From Herminiimonas fonticola (lineage in GTDB: Bacteria; Pseudomonadota; Gammaproteobacteria; Burkholderiales; Burkholderiaceae_D): 64,000 bases of DNA. Both the position numbers and the translations under genes were made by a program. Positions 62,648 to 64,000 of the stretch are shown here, one piece after another. The DNA lies in contig NZ_PTLZ01000001.1 of NCBI RefSeq assembly GCF_003293745.1, positions 1,178,001-1,242,000 on the forward strand, read 5' to 3'. Every line of letters begins with the position of its first letter. Within the stretch, counting starts at the first letter, position 1. A model generated the notes under the pieces. The model ran no database searches. It saw only the letters and a program-made list of their open reading frames with translations, and was not told the DNA's origin.

Positions 62648-64000
62648 ATGCGCAGCGCGATCGTCGGCTTCGTCGTCGGTGCTGCCTGGCTGCAGATGCA
62701 GGCGACGCTGCCTCAGTACTTCCTTCTCATCTTCCTGTTCATTCTTGCTTGCGCGCTTTTTGCGCTGAGTCGTCACGCTCCTCCATCTCAATTCAAAATT
62801 CTTTTACGTGCAGTGATGGGCGTGCTGCTGGGCTTTGTCTGGGCGGCGCTGTTTGCGCATTATTATTTATCGCATGAACTGTCGAAAGAACTGGAAGGGC
62901 AAGATATAACGATAGTTGGCACGATAAATAGCATGCCCAGTTATTTCGAGCGTGGTGTGCGATTTAATTTTGCGGTTGAAAAGGTGTTGCCGCTGGAAGG
63001 CTTGGCACCTGTTATTCCAGGCAAGCTGGCCTTGTCCTGGTATACCGATTACGACTACAGCAATATCAAAGCGGACGCAAAACAAAAAATCACTGAAGTA
63101 CAGCCCGGCGAACGCTGGCAATTCACAGTGCGTTTGCGCAAGCCGCACGGCAACGCGAACCCATCGGGCTTTGATTACGAAATGTGGCTGCTGGAGCAAA
63201 ACATCAGGGCGACCGGTTATATCCGTCCCGAGCCATCCATTGAGCAAAAGAATGTGCGACTCGACGACTTTGTTTTCAGTTTCAATCATGTTGTCGAACG
63301 CTGTCGCAGCTGGTTGCGCGAACGTGTGCAACACGCATTGCAGGATAAACCTTATGCCGGTGTGATCGTAGCGCTGGTAGTCGGAGATCAGCGCGCGATC
63401 AGTCAATCGGATTGGACAGTGTTCAATCGAACTGGCATTTCTCACCTGGTGTCGATTTCAGGTTTGCACATTACGATGGTTGCAGCCTTGTTTGCCGGTT
63501 TGATTTTTGCGCTATGGCGCCGATCATTTTTTACTTCTGCCCGTTTGCCCCTGATCTTGCCAGCACAAAAAGCCGCCGCGTTGGCTGGTGCATTGGCCGC
63601 TTTAATTTATGTACTCCTCGCCGGTTCCGGATTGCCGGCGCAGCGTACCTTGATCATGCTGGGTGTGGTGGCGACGGCTTTGTGGTGTGGCCGCATTACC
63701 AGTATTTCGCACGTGTTATGTCTGGCTTTGGGTCTGGTAGTTCTGCTGGATCCGTGGGCGGTGTTGGGGCCGGGGTTCTGGCTGTCGTTTGCTGCAGTCG
63801 CCGTGATTTTGTACGTCAGCGTCGGACGTGCGACAGCGAATGCTGTTGATGGGCAATCACATTGGCGCACGGTTTTGAAGAGCGCGACCTTGACGCAATA
63901 TGCAGTGACCTTGGGTTTGGTGCCACTTACAGTTCTGTTGTTCGGGCAAACTTCTCTGGTGAGTCCTGTCGCCAATGCAATCGCAATTCCGCTGGTCAGT
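62648..64000 (+). CDS. comEC: ComEC/Rec2 DNA-uptake channel protein (5' part)
   Basis: Starts at ATG 62648 (8 bases after tatD) and runs off the end of the window, so it is partial. N-terminal membrane helices, a soluble domain with PGERWQFTVRLRKPHG and FDYEMWLLEQNIRATGY, and the competence domain with HLVSISGLHITMVAALFAGL are visible; the last is the ComEC fingerprint. The C-terminal metallo-beta-lactamase-like domain is beyond the window. ComEC transports single-stranded DNA into the cell during transformation. Confidence 0.92.
   Translation, partial: MRSAIVGFVVGAAWLQMQATLPQYFLLIFLFILACALFALSRHAPPSQFKILLRAVMGVLLGFVWAALFAHYYLSHELSKELEGQDITIVGTINSMPSYFERGVRFNFAVEKVLPLEGLAPVIPGKLALSWYTDYDYSNIKADAKQKITEVQPGERWQFTVRLRKPHGNANPSGFDYEMWLLEQNIRATGYIRPEPSIEQKNVRLDDFVFSFNHVVERCRSWLRERVQHALQDKPYAGVIVALVVGDQRAISQSDWTVFNRTGISHLVSISGLHITMVAALFAGLIFALWRRSFFTSARLPLILPAQKAAALAGALAALIYVLLAGSGLPAQRTLIMLGVVATALWCGRITSISHVLCLALGLVVLLDPWAVLGPGFWLSFAAVAVILYVSVGRATANAVDGQSHWRTVLKSATLTQYAVTLGLVPLTVLLFGQTSLVSPVANAIAIPLVS

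Noticed and set aside
1-64000. CRISPR arrays, transposons and phage genes
   Set aside because: No regularly spaced repeats, transposase or phage structural genes were seen.

Overview
The window reads as a stretch of chromosome from a betaproteobacterium, most likely family Oxalobacteraceae (Herminiimonas/Janthinobacterium-like). This is inferred from protein character, moderate GC content and gene order: gloB | methyltransferase-rnhA-dnaQ, iscRSUA-hscBA-fdx-iscX, lysS-prfB, and recJ-lolCD-tatD-comEC. Genes are dense and mostly housekeeping. There is no CRISPR array, no intact insertion sequence and no recognisable prophage or defence island.

Layout. 0-10 kb: end of an unidentified gene, a LysR regulator divergent from a two-gene chromate-type transporter, a large Cache-HAMP-GAF-HD-GYP signalling protein, two VOC-fold proteins, a probable PliI-type lysozyme inhibitor, a DUF488 protein and a PLP basic amino acid decarboxylase. 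10-22 kb: an exporter-type ABC protein, thyA-folA, the ergothioneine pair egtD-egtB, leuA behind a long leader that encodes a Leu-rich leader peptide, a DODA-type dioxygenase, a YXWGXW-repeat protein, an RhlE-like helicase and fabI. 22-33 kb: a yejABEF-type peptide importer, mltD, gloB, the methyltransferase-rnhA-dnaQ group and tRNA-Val(CAC). 33-40.7 kb: a looser region between two tRNA genes, with thiD, small unknown genes, cfa, a decayed ompW behind a perfect FNR-type box, an extremely Ala-rich protein, and a PAS-GGDEF-EAL gene split by a G8 tract; it ends at tRNA-Asn(GTT). 40.7-52.3 kb: an aromatic aminotransferase, uvrB, a uracil-DNA-glycosylase-like protein lacking the catalytic Asp, a TetR regulator, and the full isc operon with an IscR box at its promoter and an apparent internal terminator after iscA. 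52.3-64 kb: a glycine-zipper protein, lysS, prfB with its programmed +1 frameshift, a lipoprotein, recJ with a coupled unknown gene, lolC/E-lolD, tatD and the 5' part of comEC.

The most interesting signal is the leuA leader. A 29-codon peptide with 7 Leu codons, 4 of them CUA, starts about where transcription should begin and runs into a hairpin. It is followed by a second open frame with four consecutive Leu codons just before another strong hairpin; that frame overlaps the leuA start. I see no U-tailed terminator, so this may be an attenuation or translational-coupling device of unusual layout. The G8 contingency-type tract in the cyclic-di-GMP gene, the ompW relic with a surviving FNR box, the palindrome shared by two divergent start codons, and the altered UDG active site are the next best observations. 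No wholly new multigene system is evident.
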